Shown here: in pieces, positions 14,092 through 25,300 of the stretch
Layout of the letters: each line of letters begins with the position of its first letter
Numbering within the stretch: position 1 is the first letter of the stretch
Origin: Heliocidaris erythrogramma
Lineage: Eukaryota > Echinodermata > Echinoidea > Camarodonta > Echinometridae
Reading direction: 5' to 3'
NCBI GenBank assembly: GCA_025617745.1
Contig: CM046871.1
Location: forward strand, 35,684,722 to 35,748,721
Length of the DNA: 64,000 nt
The notes under the pieces: model-generated
The model's database searches: none
Told to the model about the DNA's origin: nothing
Seen by the model: only the letters and a program-made list of their open reading frames with translations
Position numbers and translations under genes: made by a program

Positions 14092-15498
14092 GGAGGGAGA
14101 GAGAGGGTGGGGAGGGAGAGAGAGAGAGAGAGAAGGGGGGGGGGGAGGAGTGGTGAAAGATAGAAGAGAAGAATTGAAAAAGAAAAGAGGCTACTCTAGA
14201 TTATGTAGGGAGTGGTGAAAGAGGGTAGGGAGTGGTGAAAGATAGAAGAGAAGAATTGAAAAAGAAAAGAGGCTACTCTAGATTATGAATGTTAGATAAA
14301 GATATACATATACACAGTGGCGTATCTAGGTATTCTGGCGCCAGGGGCAAACTATCAAATATGCGCCCCCACCCATGCCCAAACTCAGATTAATGAGCGT
14401 TTTTAATTTAGAAATGATGGCACTACGTGAAAATGAGTTTTGATGCACATAACCCGGAGTTGTTAGACCAAATTTGATGAGTTATTGTATAAACAAGGGA
14501 GCAACGCGACCGAGCGGCAGATTTTTTGAAATTTCTTATGTATTTTACCCTTACAAAAAAACAAAAACAAAATCCAATGGAATACAGCGACCTAGCAAAA
14601 GTTTTTATAAAAACATTTTGAACATTCCTATTTTGGGGGCGCAAAAATAATCCCCAGAAGAAATTAAAAAGAGGAAATTAGTAAGGCAATTTCAAGGCAA
14701 ATTCATGATTTCTATGGAATGTTCTATACGTTGAAAGTGCCTTTTATGCACTTATATCCCATCTGGGGGCGCAAAAAATTAACAAGCTCCTGCCTTATGC
14801 GGGGGGGGGGGGAGCAACTAGAGTCAATTAATGGTAAACACTTTAAAAAAAATTCTTACGCATTTTGTCCTTGACTGGGGGGCAAATAACCCTCAAAGAC
14901 CATAAAATTTCTTGTATTTCTCCCCCTTTTCTTTCTCTTTTGCGTTTTTTGCGCTCCCTTCAAAAGCCGCCCGGGGCACGTGCCCCCTCTGCCCCTAGAT
15001 ACGCCACTGCATATACATATTCAAGCTCCCGACATTTAAATTGCCTCGTTACTATAGGCCTACGTGATTGGTTCGTGTAGAGTGTTGTATTGAATGTACC
15101 CATCTTTAATGCTTCTAATGTTGATAATGTTATTTTAATACCAGGACCAAGGAGTTATCATTACTATTATTCTGTGATAACTCCTTGCCAGGACCAATTA
15201 GACGTAGAACAGTCCTACAACTAATATATTGTCATCCTGTACAAATATGTTTGAATATTGAATAAATAAATAAATAAATAAATAAATAAATGAAATACAT
15301 AATAATTAAATCAATAAATGAATACATGAATAAATGAATAAATGAATAAATAAATGAATAATAAAAAACGTTTCATAGGAGAATTGATATTGATGTGAAC
15401 TCACCAGGCAAAGTCACATCTCCCTCGTCTGTATTCATCGCATCACTTACTATTTCTCCTTCTTCTAAATGTGTGTCAGGCATGTCTTTCTCGAGATT
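935..15498 (-). CDS. ABCC5-like: ABCC5/MRP5-like ABC transporter, N-terminal part (7 exons, runs off left edge)
   Basis: This is the 5' part of an ABC subfamily C exporter. MRP5-type proteins export organic anions and cyclic nucleotides at the plasma membrane. Coding exons in transcript order are 15405-15498, 12272-12458, 8412-8570, 7254-7404, 4713-4946, 1862-2038 and 935-1082. All junctions are AG/GT with matching phases and give about 383 codons. Residues align to human ABCC5: PMDHCGL near the start of the core, DRLDRLWKEE, RLLEYTEQ after TM1, NVCANDSQRLFD, and RVQKMNELLTFIKLIKMYAW at the end of TMD1. As in MRP5 there is no TMD0. Both nucleotide-binding domains and TMD2 must lie left of base 1. 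The true start is uncertain: a Met lies six codons into the first exon found, and a further 5' exon could exist upstream. ABCC11/12 are alternatives, but the N-terminal motifs favour ABCC5. Confidence 0.9.
1862..2038 (-). CDS. ABCC5-like: ABCC5-like exon 6
   Basis: The acceptor is TTTTGACAG|ATT and the donor CCAG|GTAGGT; 177 nt, phase 0 to 0. It encodes IVNVCANDSQRLFD, which matches INICSNDGQRMFE of human ABCC5, followed by two hydrophobic segments of TMD1. Confidence 0.92.
2172..2551. mobile_element. MITE family E, copy 1
   Basis: It begins GGGTGCGTTTATGC and ends ATAAACGCACCC, so the ends are inverted repeats about 380 bp apart. Internal GCGTTT/AAACGC motifs also pair. It lies in an ABCC intron. 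A relative sits at 61610-62172. Confidence 0.7.
2552..4266. other. ABCC intron, mostly unique sequence
   Basis: No exon with conserved coding content was found. The short open frames here lack splice-bounded similarity to anything I recognise. It is AT-rich with scattered simple sequence. Confidence 0.6.
4267..4480 (-). pseudogene. LINE ORF2 C-terminal relic
   Basis: On the minus strand this reads RLNYYLFQINQHDTGS, then (one base out of frame) CEACQEFETTEHFISYC, then SKYDKERRLLK. The C-x2-C...ETxEHF-x3-C pattern is the zinc-knuckle-like C-terminus common in Jockey/CR1/RTE-type LINE reverse-transcriptase proteins. It is a short, frameshifted fragment inside an ABCC intron. Confidence 0.6.
4713..4946 (-). 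CDS. ABCC5-like: ABCC5-like exon 5
   Basis: The acceptor is CCATCCAG|GCA and the donor GCGAG|GTAAGA; 234 nt, phase 0 to 0. It encodes VVQRLLEYTEQ, a membrane segment (WYGIVLVVCIFVLQIIRI), then RTATRLRSGMLTVAFRKL, equivalent to RTGVRLRGAILTMAFKKI in human ABCC5. Confidence 0.93.
4960..7253. repeat. ABCC intron with degenerate repeat debris
   Basis: The stretch holds several diverged pieces of gene-poor repeats. These are a (AATCA)n-like retroposon tail near 4966-4985, fragments with 'GTATCTAGGGGGCAGGGGGCACGTGCC' type GC-rich ends near 5785-5815, and poly(G/C) runs near 6480-6515 and 7083-7102. Boundaries are not clear enough to define elements. Confidence 0.4.
7254..7404 (-). CDS. ABCC5-like: ABCC5-like exon 4
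   Basis: The acceptor is GATTGCAG|A and the donor CATCA|GTAAGT; 151 nt. It completes the split Arg codon of DRLDRLWKEE (human RRLERLWQEE) and encodes FVRTRQIISAAVLVMSVMAS, the first transmembrane helix of TMD1. Confidence 0.93.
7661..8411. repeat. CAT/CAC trinucleotide-rich minisatellite at an ABCC donor site
   Basis: About 750 bp of CAT/CAC triplets is organised in higher-order units punctuated by 'TCATCCATTAACACCATCATCTTC'-like phrases roughly every 75-115 bp. On the minus strand it is GATGATGGTGATG and begins within about ten bases of the 5' splice site of the 8412-8570 exon. The His-, Asp- or Val/Met-rich open frames across it are artefacts of the repeat. Confidence 0.9.
8412..8570 (-). 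CDS. ABCC5-like: ABCC5-like exon 3
   Basis: The acceptor is TTTTATAG|A and the donor GACAG|GTATGA; 159 nt. It encodes FSPMDHCGLISFVWLSWMSS then SDLWTMSDYDRGD, aligning to HPVDNAGLFSCMTFSWLSSL and EDVWSLSKHESSD of human ABCC5. This is the cytosolic entry into the ABC core. Confidence 0.93.
8571..9625. other. ABCC intron, left part
   Basis: AT-rich sequence with a short CAGTTTCAATTTC-type repeat near 9110-9135. No gene or bounded element recognised. Confidence 0.5.
9721..9795. repeat. (GTTT)n microsatellite
   Basis: Tetranucleotide tract internal to the Helitron-like element; the second copy carries the complementary (CAAA)n tract. Confidence 0.9.
10721..10909. mobile_element. MITE family H (CCAAGGCCGTACGCAG ends)
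   Basis: Perfect 16-bp terminal inverted repeats CCAAGGCCGTACGCAG / CTGCGTACGGCCTTGG are flanked on both sides by ACTGAA, a probable 6-bp target duplication. A poly(G)/poly(C) stretch follows the left end. It is nested inside the Helitron-like element. Confidence 0.85.
11560..12090 (+). mobile_element. Possible LINE 3' end
   Basis: A pyrimidine-rich, non-coding stretch ends with a small palindrome CAGCCCCCTAGGGCTG and then GAATAAATAAACC(ATT)n. Such a hairpin plus short ATT tail is typical of L2/CR1-type LINE 3' termini. No coding remnant is visible, so the family is inferred. Confidence 0.4.
12272..12458 (-). CDS. ABCC5-like: ABCC5-like exon 2
   Basis: The acceptor is TCTCCAAAG|AT and the donor CCTAC|GTGAGT; 187 nt, two split codons. 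It encodes an acidic linker (IEPDDDFDRND) then KYGERDGFKYKESMKILIPI, corresponding to the KYHHGLSALKPIR region just before the human ABCC5 core. Confidence 0.85.
12459..14314. other. ABCC intron with MITE A copy and simple repeats
   Basis: Contains the family A MITE at 13264-13399, a (TTTGA)n tract at 13803-13826 and (GA)n at 14052-14140. It also holds a roughly 70-bp duplication of 'GGGAGTGGTGAAAGATAGAAG' type sequence at about 14144-14285. No coding content. Confidence 0.6.
13264..13399. mobile_element. MITE family A copy (GGGGAGCGTTTCATCAAG)
   Basis: A palindromic element whose left end reads CAGGGGAGCGTTTCATCAAG and whose right end reads TTTTATGAAACAGGGCCCTG. The core has TCAGTAGCTTATAACA and a TTTGTCGG/CCGACAAA stem. 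About eight copies of this family occur in the window. Confidence 0.8.
14315..15009. mobile_element. hAT-type non-autonomous element
   Basis: Perfect 16-bp terminal inverted repeats CAGTGGCGTATCTAGG / CCTAGATACGCCACTG are flanked by the 8-bp duplication CATATACA at 14307-14314 and 15010-15017. The 8-bp duplication and CAGTGGCG end identify the hAT superfamily. The interior is non-coding with a poly(G) run near 14800. Confidence 0.88.
15255..15365. repeat. (AATA)n tetranucleotide repeat
   Basis: AATAAATAAATA units with TGAATAAATGA variants, probably the tail of a retroposed element lying just right of it. Confidence 0.8.
15405..15498 (-). CDS. ABCC5-like: ABCC5-like exon 1 (first recognised)
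   Basis: The acceptor is TTTTATAG|AAT and the donor CCTG|GTGAGT; 94 nt ending in phase 1, which fits the exon at 12272-12458. It encodes an acidic, poorly conserved segment containing MPDTHLEEGEIVSDAMNTDE. Support comes from splice signals, phase and an open frame rather than from homology. The first Met may be the start. Confidence 0.65.
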
Positions 15499-18400
15499 CT
15501 ATAAAAAAAATAGTGAAATTTTCAAAGACATGTCATACGAAATTTAAAGTAAACGAGTTTGGTCTTAGTATAAAAGTTATGTGATCCAATGATTTATGAG
15601 CAATGGCCCCCAAAAAACAAGATAAACTGTATATCACCCTAAAAGATATCTCATACGATATTTTAAGAAAACGAAATTGGTATTGGTATAAAGGTTATAC
15701 ATGTTATGTTATGTACATGATCCAAAGATTTACAAATCATTTGGTTTTGTTGGCGGAAAAAGGGGGAGGGGCCAAATGACGAAAACAGAGCACATCGCAT
15801 AACATCGCGCACTATTCAAGAAATCACATGACAAGAAAGAACTGAATCTCTTCTTTTCAATGGTATATCAGTCTTTCAATTTCATTGATGAAATCAGAGT
15901 CTATGGCTGATCATGTATGATCTTTTGTTCAGATTCATACGTATTCATGATTAACAAATAAAAGTCATTTCATGCTTTAATTGGTTCCTGTCCAAAACAT
16001 TTCCACACTTCCTAGTGCCTTTATCAAGTGATTATACGACAAAAGTTTTTCCATATAGCGTTTTCAAGACAATGCGCCTAGTTATAAACTAATTGCGAAT
16101 TGTCTTGGAAACGCTACAAGGATAATATTCTTGGCAGGAACCAATAAACGCCATAATCATAATCACTTGATAAAGGCACTCGAAAGTGTGGAAATTTCTT
16201 GGCAGGAACCAATAAACGTTTGGTTAAAGCATGAAAAGACTTGTTTAGTTTTTCTGCCTTCGTATGCCAACACGTGGATTTTATATCGAATATATATATA
16301 TTCATAATTAAATAACCTAGTGATCACCGACGTGATTGCCGGGGGAGTGAAAATATAGAGGAAATAGAATGAATATTCACTCTTTTCTGTTCAGAGATCT
16401 CACAATCACTCCTTGATGATCACTGACGTGAATCCCGTAGGATTTTTCAATACAGATACAAAGCGCTGATAAAAACATTACGTAAACATAATTAATACAA
16501 GTGATTAGATTGACATAATAGAGATATACAGAAAACAGCAGTAATTTCAAAAGGCACATTATGACAAAAAGAACATAAGAATTAAGAAGAAGAAGACCAA
16601 CGAAACAAATGCTGATATAAGCAGGCATAAACGGAATACTTGCGTTTGAAGGTTTTTAAGATCACCTGCCGTACATTTTTATATTTGAGATTCACATTTA
16701 TTTCTTTGTCAAAAGGTGCGTGTCAAATAGAAATCAATACATATTGCAATGAAGGAGGCAAATATCCGAAGAGCGGAGCACACCCTGAACAATTTCACAA
16801 ATGTTATCGTCAAAACATCATTATAATAGGCATTTCAAGTAATGATTAATATTTTACCTTTTAGTTTTGCCGAAGAAAAATAGATATTCCAATGCAGAAG
16901 AACAGTGCATGTATATGCAATTGGAGAACTCTCTGGCGGATATTTATTTGGTCGCTCTCTTTACCTCAAATGTTCAGTTTCTCAGAATGATGTAACACTA
17001 ACCAGAATGTGGTTCGATCCAGTTTCGGACCATACGTTTTCTCAACGTATCTGGCAATTTTTTTTAAACAATATTCTTTCTACTGAAAATAAATAATATC
17101 ATTTGCGTCCGGTGAATTTTCCCATGTATGCATGTCAAGATCCCGCCCAATGGTGTAACAAAGTCCAAGGTAATCAATTAAGACAAGAGCTCTCTGTCAA
17201 TAATGAACTTCTATACCAGCTGGATGCAATCACATCATTTGTAATTCGCATGACATGTTTAAATGTGAACAGTGAACGTATGAATAAAAATCGCTCATTT
17301 AAATGCTAAAGACTTTATGGTCCTGCACGATTAATCTTGTCTCCCAGCAAAAGCAGAGGACAGTTGCACCTTCCACATTTTTAAACGACTCGGGGTAAAT
17401 TTTCAATGTCATTTGTAGGTAGCAATTGTTGGAATAAACTCCCCTGTGGTATAAGTTCGGCGGGGGCAGGAGAGGGAGGGGGGGGGGGGGGAAGGTTTGT
17501 TTGTTTGTTTATTTATGTTTTAAGGCGCTTATCATTCAAGAGTGAATATTTGCGCCAATATGTAAAACCTAATCAATTAATATGTTATTGTTGTTGTTGA
17601 AAATTAAACCAATAAACATTGCATCCAAGTGTTATCCTCGAGCAGCTCCTTACCCCTTAGATAAAAGGGTTTCCATCTCCACGTAGATGGCTAATATTAT
17701 ATCTGTAAAGTAAACAAATAAAAAATAAACAAACAAACAAAGAAAAAAACGACATTTATGCAAACAAATATCATACATGCCTCGGCATGAAATGTATCAA
17801 CGTAATGTAGAACTCGTTCGTTAAACCTATATTACTGTCAGGCAAAGAGGAAGAAATGAAATAAATAAAAAATAAATGAATAAAAGTGGCGATCTCGTGT
17901 TTGATATTGCCACTTGGCTCTTTCGAAAATGTACTATTTTTTTTCTTCTTTGTTTGCTTGTCAGAGATTTTTTGCAGACTTGTTCCCCCGATACTTTTTA
18001 CTGGTTAAAGAAAATTCTGGATCTGCCACTGGCATCATTTTTTTTATCATTGCATAATCATGAGTTGACTAAATTGCAGAGCGGACAATTTCTACCGATG
18101 GGCGGACATTATTCCTTCTATCATGAAGAAGAATATCGGAACATGCAGGTAGTCATAAAACAAACTTGCAAGGGTCAAGTACGGCAACATACAAGTCTGA
18201 CAAAAGCATCATAAACAAGATCCTTTCTTGATCAGGTTCAATGTGACTGTCCTTATCTTACCATGGACCTACTATATGTTCTTGCTGACCCTATACAGTG
18301 TGACTCAATAAAAGGGAAACACATATTCAAGCCCCAATATCTTAAAAACCAAATTAATAAATCGCTAAAATGCATTATATTGGTAGGGTAGTTGATAATG

Positions 18401-18778
18401 TACCTTTTAAGCTGACAGGCTGCTCACCAAACTTCGATCATGGATGAATGAGCACTGCCCATTTTTTAAAAGCTTGTCAAAATCATCTTTGCCCAAGTTT
18501 GGGCTGAATGTTGTTCATGTGTTACTCTCATTATTTGTTCCCTCATCGGATTTGATTTTTTTTTCATCTCCTGATATTGGGTACGTTCCAAAGTGTAAAA
18601 TTTGATAGTTACCACTTACCAACAGAGTTTGAAAAGAGGTTACGAAGCGTATCCTCTTTATGCCCTAACAATGTGCCTATAAAAAATCTTATAATACAGA
18701 GTTACCTTCCGAAGAAGTTGTAACAAACTAAAACGCTTTCTTCAAAAGACAGGCAGCCAAAGAATTAAGCAGGTTAGG
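15499..18778. other. Upstream of ABCC exons; intergenic or 5' intron
   Basis: No conserved exon was found. It contains the palindrome N at 15960-16245 and a poly(G) run near 17480, followed by AT-rich unique sequence. A 5' non-coding ABCC exon could hide here. Confidence 0.5.
15960..16245. mobile_element. MITE-like long palindrome N
   Basis: TTTCATGCTTTAA...GGTTCCTG...AGTGCCTTTATCAAGTGATTAT is mirrored by TAATCACTTGATAAAGGCACT...AGGAACCAATAAAC...TTAAAGCATGAAA. CTTGGCAGGAACCAATAAAC is present twice on the right arm (near 16132 and 16198), implying an internal duplication. Confidence 0.65.
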
Positions 18779-19293
18779 TTAAAAGGAAAGTACATCATGG
18801 TATTTAGCTGATTTGCATAAAAGCAACAACAAAATAAATATAAAAAAAGTAATGAGAGAAACAGAATAATAAAAGTTTGAGCAAAATCTGATAAGAAATA
18901 AGAAAGTTATGAATTTTTAAAGTTGTAATCCACCAAACGCAAATTGGCAATTTTTATATATTTTATAAAATTCATTTTCTTAGATTCTGATGAAGGAATA
19001 TATCTGTTTCATACAGGTTTTGTGTAAAAACATATGAGCAATGATTATATCTAAGGTGCATGTATTTTTTAATATAATTTTTTGTTTTAGAGAAAATAGA
19101 AATCAATGATATTTTGGGGTACAGGGCAAACGTCAGAGGAGCACGCAAGATACGTCACGGAGTTGCCAAGTTGTGTTTGGTTGATAACAACTTCAAAAAT
19201 TCATAACTTTCTCTTTTCTTATCGTATTTAGCTCAAACTTTCATTGATCTGGGTTTTTGTAAATTTTGTATTCAGGGTGGACTTCCCCTTTAA
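18779..19293. mobile_element. MITE family C, diverged copy 3
   Basis: It shares the interior (AAATCTGATAAGAAATAAGAAAG, GGGGTACAGGGCAAACG, GATACGTCACGGAGTTGCCAA) and right end (CAGGGTGGACTTCCCCTTTAA) with the copies at 30150 and 34951. The left end is decayed. Confidence 0.75.
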
Positions 19294-20180
19294 TGGTAAT
19301 TTTTGGGTTCTGGTAATGGCAGAAAAAAAAAACATTTTTCAGCTTTTATCTGATAATTATGATCATTAATTCAGATTAAATGAAGAACGTACGATTTAGT
19401 CAGAAAATAAGTAAGGACGCAACCTCGTTGTAAATTGCGTCATATTTTCAGTTCGTACATTGACACCGCCTGGCACCGGTTAACGTTTTATATGTATCAC
19501 ACTACTCTTTTTTCGTCTTTAATAACAAGACACAACTATTTAAAGTTTGGTTTCTTTTTGAACTCTTGCAATATGACAGTTTCAATGGGATGGCGTATCC
19601 AAGTATTGATTGACGATGGGGTGGGAGGTTGCCGAACTTTTGGAGTTCTGACGCCTTTACTGTTACATGTACTTATCATTTTAAGGCCTATCTACCCTAA
19701 GATAACACAAAACACAAATAATACATGATAGACTACATGAACACGAACATAGCGCATATGGATCAAGGGGGTTCACGGGAGTCCGGACCCCGTTCTTTTC
19801 TCGTCAGATTGTCACAGATGTTGGGATGTGAATCAATACTCCAGAAAACCTGATAATATTTTTTTCTTGTGGGCGCTTTTCGGATTATTTTTAGGGGCAT
19901 TGGACCCCCCCCCCCCTCTTTTTACAAAATCCTGGATCCTCCCTGAAAAGTCACATATCGCTTGAAGATCTACTAATTGTTGACTTTGCTGAATTAAGAG
20001 CGCAATAAAACAGCTAACTGCTAATTAATCCTTGTCATCACATAATCGGTAATTGATTTTTGTGTTTGTCAACTTGAGGGTAAATAACACAATTTGCGCT
20101 GGTATTAACCCATAATAAAGAAAATACGTATATGATATTGTGTTCCTGATTAAATGTTTTATTTTCAAATACACACTATG

Positions 20181-20341
20181 GTGCGTATTCTACAAAAATT
20201 TAAACCAGACGTTGGGTTTAAACTCTGTCTAAAGTCAAGGTTTAACAAAGGAAGATAAACCGAGCTCTAATTTTCCCCTTTGTTTACCATGACTTTAGTC
20301 CTCTTGTCGGGTTTAGCTGAATTGATAGAATACGGGCCAAT
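20181..20341. mobile_element. MITE family D, copy 1
   Basis: Ends GTGCGTATTCTA / TAGAATACGGGCC, interior with TTTAAACC/GGTTTAA pairs. Relatives at 24240-24433 and 35928-36228 share the GGCCCGTATTC end. Confidence 0.7.
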
Positions 20342-20349
20342 GTGCTAGT

Positions 20350-21400
20350 GTATTACCTTACATTATTAGGAACCACGGAAGGGGGGGGGGGGGGGGGGGG
20401 AGGTGGGTTAGGGGGCACTTCCCACGCTTTGAACACCCCTACATCTGAAACTGTTTTTTTTTGGGGGGGGGGTATTTTCCATGTTGCCTTCCAAAGAAAT
20501 CTGGGGTATGCCCACACAAATATATTAAAGCAAACATTTCCAGAACTGTAAGCCAACTGACAATAAATGAAGGCAGGTTTTGCGTATTAATTCTTTAAAA
20601 AAAATGTGTATGCGTGTGTGTGTGTGGGGGGGGGGGGGGCAGTTGGGTAGCATGAATGTGTGTGTCAGGAGTGAAGCGACATTAGTTTACTTAATTTCAT
20701 TTCAAATTCTGTCCATTGAGATCTAAGACAGTCCATTTTATATAAGAGCCCTGATAATTGGCTCGATCCCAACCGTACGACCATGAATAATTTGCAAAGT
20801 CATGTTCGATAATACACGTGACTTTCGTAAACAATGGTCACACTTTATCTTGTCATCGATATCTAGCAGTGGCGGATCCAGGATTCTCTGGCCGGGGAGA
20901 TGGGGGGGGGGGGGAGCAATATTAGGTGGAAAAGAAAAAGAAAAGAATTGGCACATTTTCAACTGCATTTTGGGTCTAAAATATAGCGGCTTAAATGCCC
21001 CGGGGCGAGGGTGTGGAATCCACCATTTAAGTATACCATTTTGTAGATTACCTTGTGGACGACGTGCGTGCCGATTTTTAGCGCAATCGCAATCGCGGTC
21101 GAGATCTCAGAGGGGGGCAGAATCCACCCCCCCCCCCCGGCTGTGGGATAGCCAAAATATCCCCGCCCTATTAGGGTTAAAGTGGCACACTTCTTTCTTT
21201 TTTTTTCCCTAAACGTATGGCAGATTGGATTGGAACATGCTCCACGTCCCCTGGAAACGCCAATGGCTACATCATTGTACATAAATATCAAAGTGGGGTA
21301 GATAAGCAAGCACGGAGGCCCGTGCGTGTCTCCCAGTTGCATGGTGGGGGAAGGGAGAGAGAGAGAGAGAGAGGGGGGGGGGGGGGAGGGGGGTAACGGA
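20350..21400. repeat. Poly(G)-rich repeat debris
   Basis: Contains G runs at about 20382-20400, 20461-20471, 20627-20639, 20897-20912 and 21373-21386, with a GCAGTGGCGGATCCAGGATT element end at about 20869. Gly/Pro-rich open frames here are by-products. Confidence 0.6.
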
Positions 21401-23362
21401 AAATGAAGATCAGCGATACCTCCTCCCTCTTTTTGCCTCACATTTTATCTACCTCGTAAGAATTTTTCTTAAAATCTAAAAATCCGAGCAGTGTTTCCTT
21501 CTTCCTTTGTTCCTGTTGTAAAATATCTCTAAATACAAAGCTCCGGTGACTTTTTTTTAGAAATTAAAACACACCATTTTAAGCTTTTATACATACTTGT
21601 ACTTGTACTTTTGTATAAACTGGAAACTGGAAAGTTTATAATCTGGCAAGAGACATAAAGGCCCCCTGGCAAAAATATGCCCATATGCTCCATAGTCCAT
21701 ACTGCAATGCAATAGAGCTTAACCATTGGTGTACAGGGCGGGGGGAGATACATGTTGTTTGAAATAACCAGTATATTCGAGTAGCAGATGATGGACAGTC
21801 AACCCGTCCGATACGTCGAGTCTTCTCCACTCTCTGAATTTCTATCTCTCCCTTCCTTTTCTTCTCTCAACTTTTCTCCACTTTCTTCGAACTCAGTCCT
21901 TTCCAGGACTAACCACATGGTGAACCGTAAACCTCCACGTCAGAGTGGTCAACTTGTAATTTTTTTATATCTAATCTCATACATTTTAAAGACAATTAAA
22001 TTGTGACCATGATAAATTAATATAGTCAAATTTTTTGATCACTTGCTCGATTTATTTGAAAACTGGAAAGTAGATATTTGGGTGAGGTCCTCCGCCCCCT
22101 CCCTTCCCAGCGAAATTGTGCTCATATGCCTATGAACTTAAATCATTTTTTTTTTCCTTCACGTTCTCTTACCTAATGAATAAATAAACCAAGCACATCA
22201 CTCAGATTTACAGTCAAGTCTTTTATCTTTTTTTTTTATTATAATTGAAATGGCATTTCAAATGTGCTCACAAGAAAATGACAAGTGTATTTCAACACAA
22301 AACATTAATATAATAATAAAACATCTTTTCACACATATTGAGTGATATACAGCATGATCTAAAGGGCATTTCTCCCAAAACAAACTTGGAAAGAATGATG
22401 AATCAAGAAAAAATATTACTTTTTCCGTGAAAAAAGGAAGAAGAAAACAAGACACAGCCCCCACCCCCCAAAACAAGCGAGAAAAAAAAAGGCAAAAATA
22501 TTGACATATACAAAGACAAATACACATGCAAGCTGAAAAACTGAAGAGTGACAGCATAGGTATATATATATATATCACTTTCACAGTAAGAAATGTGTCA
22601 GTCATTTCTTTTACCCACGTAATTCATCTGATAACTGAAAGAAAACATTCAGTTTGGAAAAAAGACCTCTGTGAATAATGGCACATGTAAATATAATAAT
22701 ATACAGCTAAAAATGCACCTGATTTGGCAGTCTACATGGAATGAGAGAAGGGGGACAGATTTGATTTAATTTGGTTTGACTCCTGCTTACAGATCATTGT
22801 TCTGCAAGAAAACATGCGGGATGAATATGGAAGAGTGTATCACGATGTAGACAAGTGATAAACATATTGACCTGTGGTCCCTTGGCAAGGGCTAATATAA
22901 AGTGGAGCTTCAAAATGCAACAGGGCTAGCTTTTGTATATGTATGAACAAGTAATTAAAAATAATCTTTCGAGTTATGAGTTCTGGAAATGACGGTAAAT
23001 AATTGTTGACAGAATCAAACCAAAGTGACACAGAATGTCCCAAAAAGAAAAGATCTGGGCCAACAAGTTTGGTATAAATGTATTATACATGTAACTGACT
23101 ACTGAGCAAAGGAATACAAGAGAGATCGATCCATGAATGTAGTGGAATTTTAGTGAATTTGATTTCCACCATTTTGCAGTATTCATTACCTGTATCTACA
23201 AGACAAATTTGTTGTACAAATAGTTCACTATTTTCATGATTTTCTTGCACACCACACTTTGCTTCATTAGTTTTTACATGCTGAGAATCTAATGGGTCTT
23301 AGAGGAGGGGTGAAGTTCCTATACAGCATAGTAATTTGCATAGAATATTAAGCTCATGCTTT

Positions 23363-23757
23363 AACTCTTTCAAGACAATTGACCACATGTTGTGGTTTAG
23401 CTCAATAACTTTTGATTCTGAGTTCTAAAAAATACACCAGATACATGAGTAGAAAGAGCAAAAATGCCCATTTTTGCTGCATGACCATACTTCGCTTGAT
23501 GCCAGGAATTTTAAAAAAGAAAATAAGCTTTAAAATCCTTAAATTGGCAACACATTGAAAGGTTCAAAATCATTTTTTAAATCAAAATTGCAATTTGTTT
23601 AACTTATGACAAAATTCCTAACCATGTATATTGTTTTCAAAGATGTTACACCTTATTAGAACCATGCAGCACTAAAAGAAAAATATTGTTGCCAATTTGA
23701 ATAACGAAAAGTGATCAATTTAGCCATTAAATAATTCCTGTCCTGAAAGGATTAAAG
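23363..23757. mobile_element. MITE family O, copy 1
   Basis: Ends TTAACTCTTTCAAGAC / GTCCTGAAAGGATTAAA. The interior (GAAAGGTTCAAAATCATT, CATGTATATTGTTTTCAAAG) recurs at 52935-53308 at high identity in the same orientation. Confidence 0.78.
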
Positions 23758-24239
23758 ATAGCCTTGCACGAGTCTCTACTGGAGAAAGGTAGGCAAGCAC
23801 AGACATCTTGCATACGCTAAGGAATGCTAAAAAGGAATAAAGCTCTGTATATTTCACTAGACACATGAGACTGTCCGTGTTACAAGCGCAAACATGAAAA
23901 CACAACCAAGCCAAGATAAACGGGGAAAAACAGAAGTGGTTGATACATGTTGAATAAAGTTTCAGCACTGCAACAAAATAGAAGAGAAAAAATCCTTTGC
24001 TCAAATCAGAACAATACCTGCAGCTAAATAATGAATGCTTACTGACACAGAACAAAATATTATGAAACAGTTGTCTGCTTTCAAATACAGAAAGATTCTA
24101 GGGCTACTCATCAGACAAAGAAAAATCAGACAAATACCCCCCCCCCCCCTCTCCCGACAATTACCCACAAATAAATACCTCCTGTGAAATACCTCCCCAC
24201 AGACTATTCCCCTAAAACCATTGTCAGACAAGTTGTCCT

Positions 24240-24433
24240 CGGCCCGAATTCACAAAGGAGGTTTGGTTTAAACCATAGTTTAAACCCCCTCCTGGGCTTT
24301 TCAAGCATACGTGCGCACGGAATCCGATCCAATCATATATTTTCTTTGAGGGCGCTCATGGGCAATGTGCGCTTATTTACAAATATTTTAGTACGCTTAC
24401 AGAGGTTTAAACCTCCTTTGTGAATACGGGCCA
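24240..24433. mobile_element. MITE family D, copy 2
   Basis: Near-perfect terminal inverted repeats of about 22 bp: GGCCCGAATTCACAAAGGAGG and CCTCCTTTGTGAATACGGGCC, followed inward by GTTTAAACC motifs. Confidence 0.85.
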
Positions 24434-25059
24434 TAGAGTTTGAGAAACGCTGATACCCCATGCAAATGATTGGGGTGTATTTCTGTAGCTGCCTCAGTAC
24501 ACATAGCATACATGTAGGCCGACATATCTGGTGAGAGCCAGAACAGCATTAACCGACCCTACGTCAAATGATTAACGCCCTTCTGGCTCTCAACAGGCCA
24601 TGTTAAAAATGGACATTGAATACACATGCTTGCACAACGAACAGAATATTTTTGTACATAAAAATAGCCAAACCTATCATTATACAGCATACATGTACAA
24701 ACAAATACATGAGCAAATATATCTCCTCTCCTCAATTTTCTCCAAAATATATAGTACTTGGAAATATAGCTATCTCTGTTCATCATAGACTTAACCTGTA
24801 CCTGTACATCAACAATAAAAATCCTACTCCCAACAACCAAGAACTGCTTGCAGCATTAAAAAGCACTCAATCTCTGTCAGTTTGGAGACAGACTATGTTC
24901 TTTGGTTTCGGTATAAAGCACTAGCCATCTCAAGGAATGATAACCATATTTTCAATGCAATTCTGAGGCAAAATTCGTCAACAGATTGCTCTTGCCTATC
25001 TTATTATGTAAGCAGGGCTGTCTTCAGTGCAAAATACCTTAATAAATATAAACCAAGAG

Positions 25060-25300
25060 TAAATTCTCCCCGACAAGGATACCAACAATGGTAATAAATC
25101 TGTCAATGCCTACTATCAACCTCTAAAGTTGTTTCGGTTCTCCCAAACCACCTCATTTGGATGACATAAGGCCATATTTTACTCAATTTGGAGCAGTATC
25201 TATGTCAATTCATACTTTCAATCTGAAAAATTGCTTTGGTGTTCTTGAATCACCCCCCCCCAAATGCTTCCGCAAAGCAATAGTTCTTTTAATTTCATGT
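25060..25300. repeat. Dispersed repeat T, copy 1
   Basis: Shares GGTAATAAATC.GTCAATGCCTAC, CTCCCAAACCACCTC and GGCCATATTT.ACTCAAT with 39245-39480. Termini and class are unclear. Confidence 0.6.

Noticed and set aside
20353-21441. Gly/Pro-rich frames of up to 160 codons
   Set aside because: They follow poly(G)/poly(C) runs of repeat debris and have no splice or homology support.
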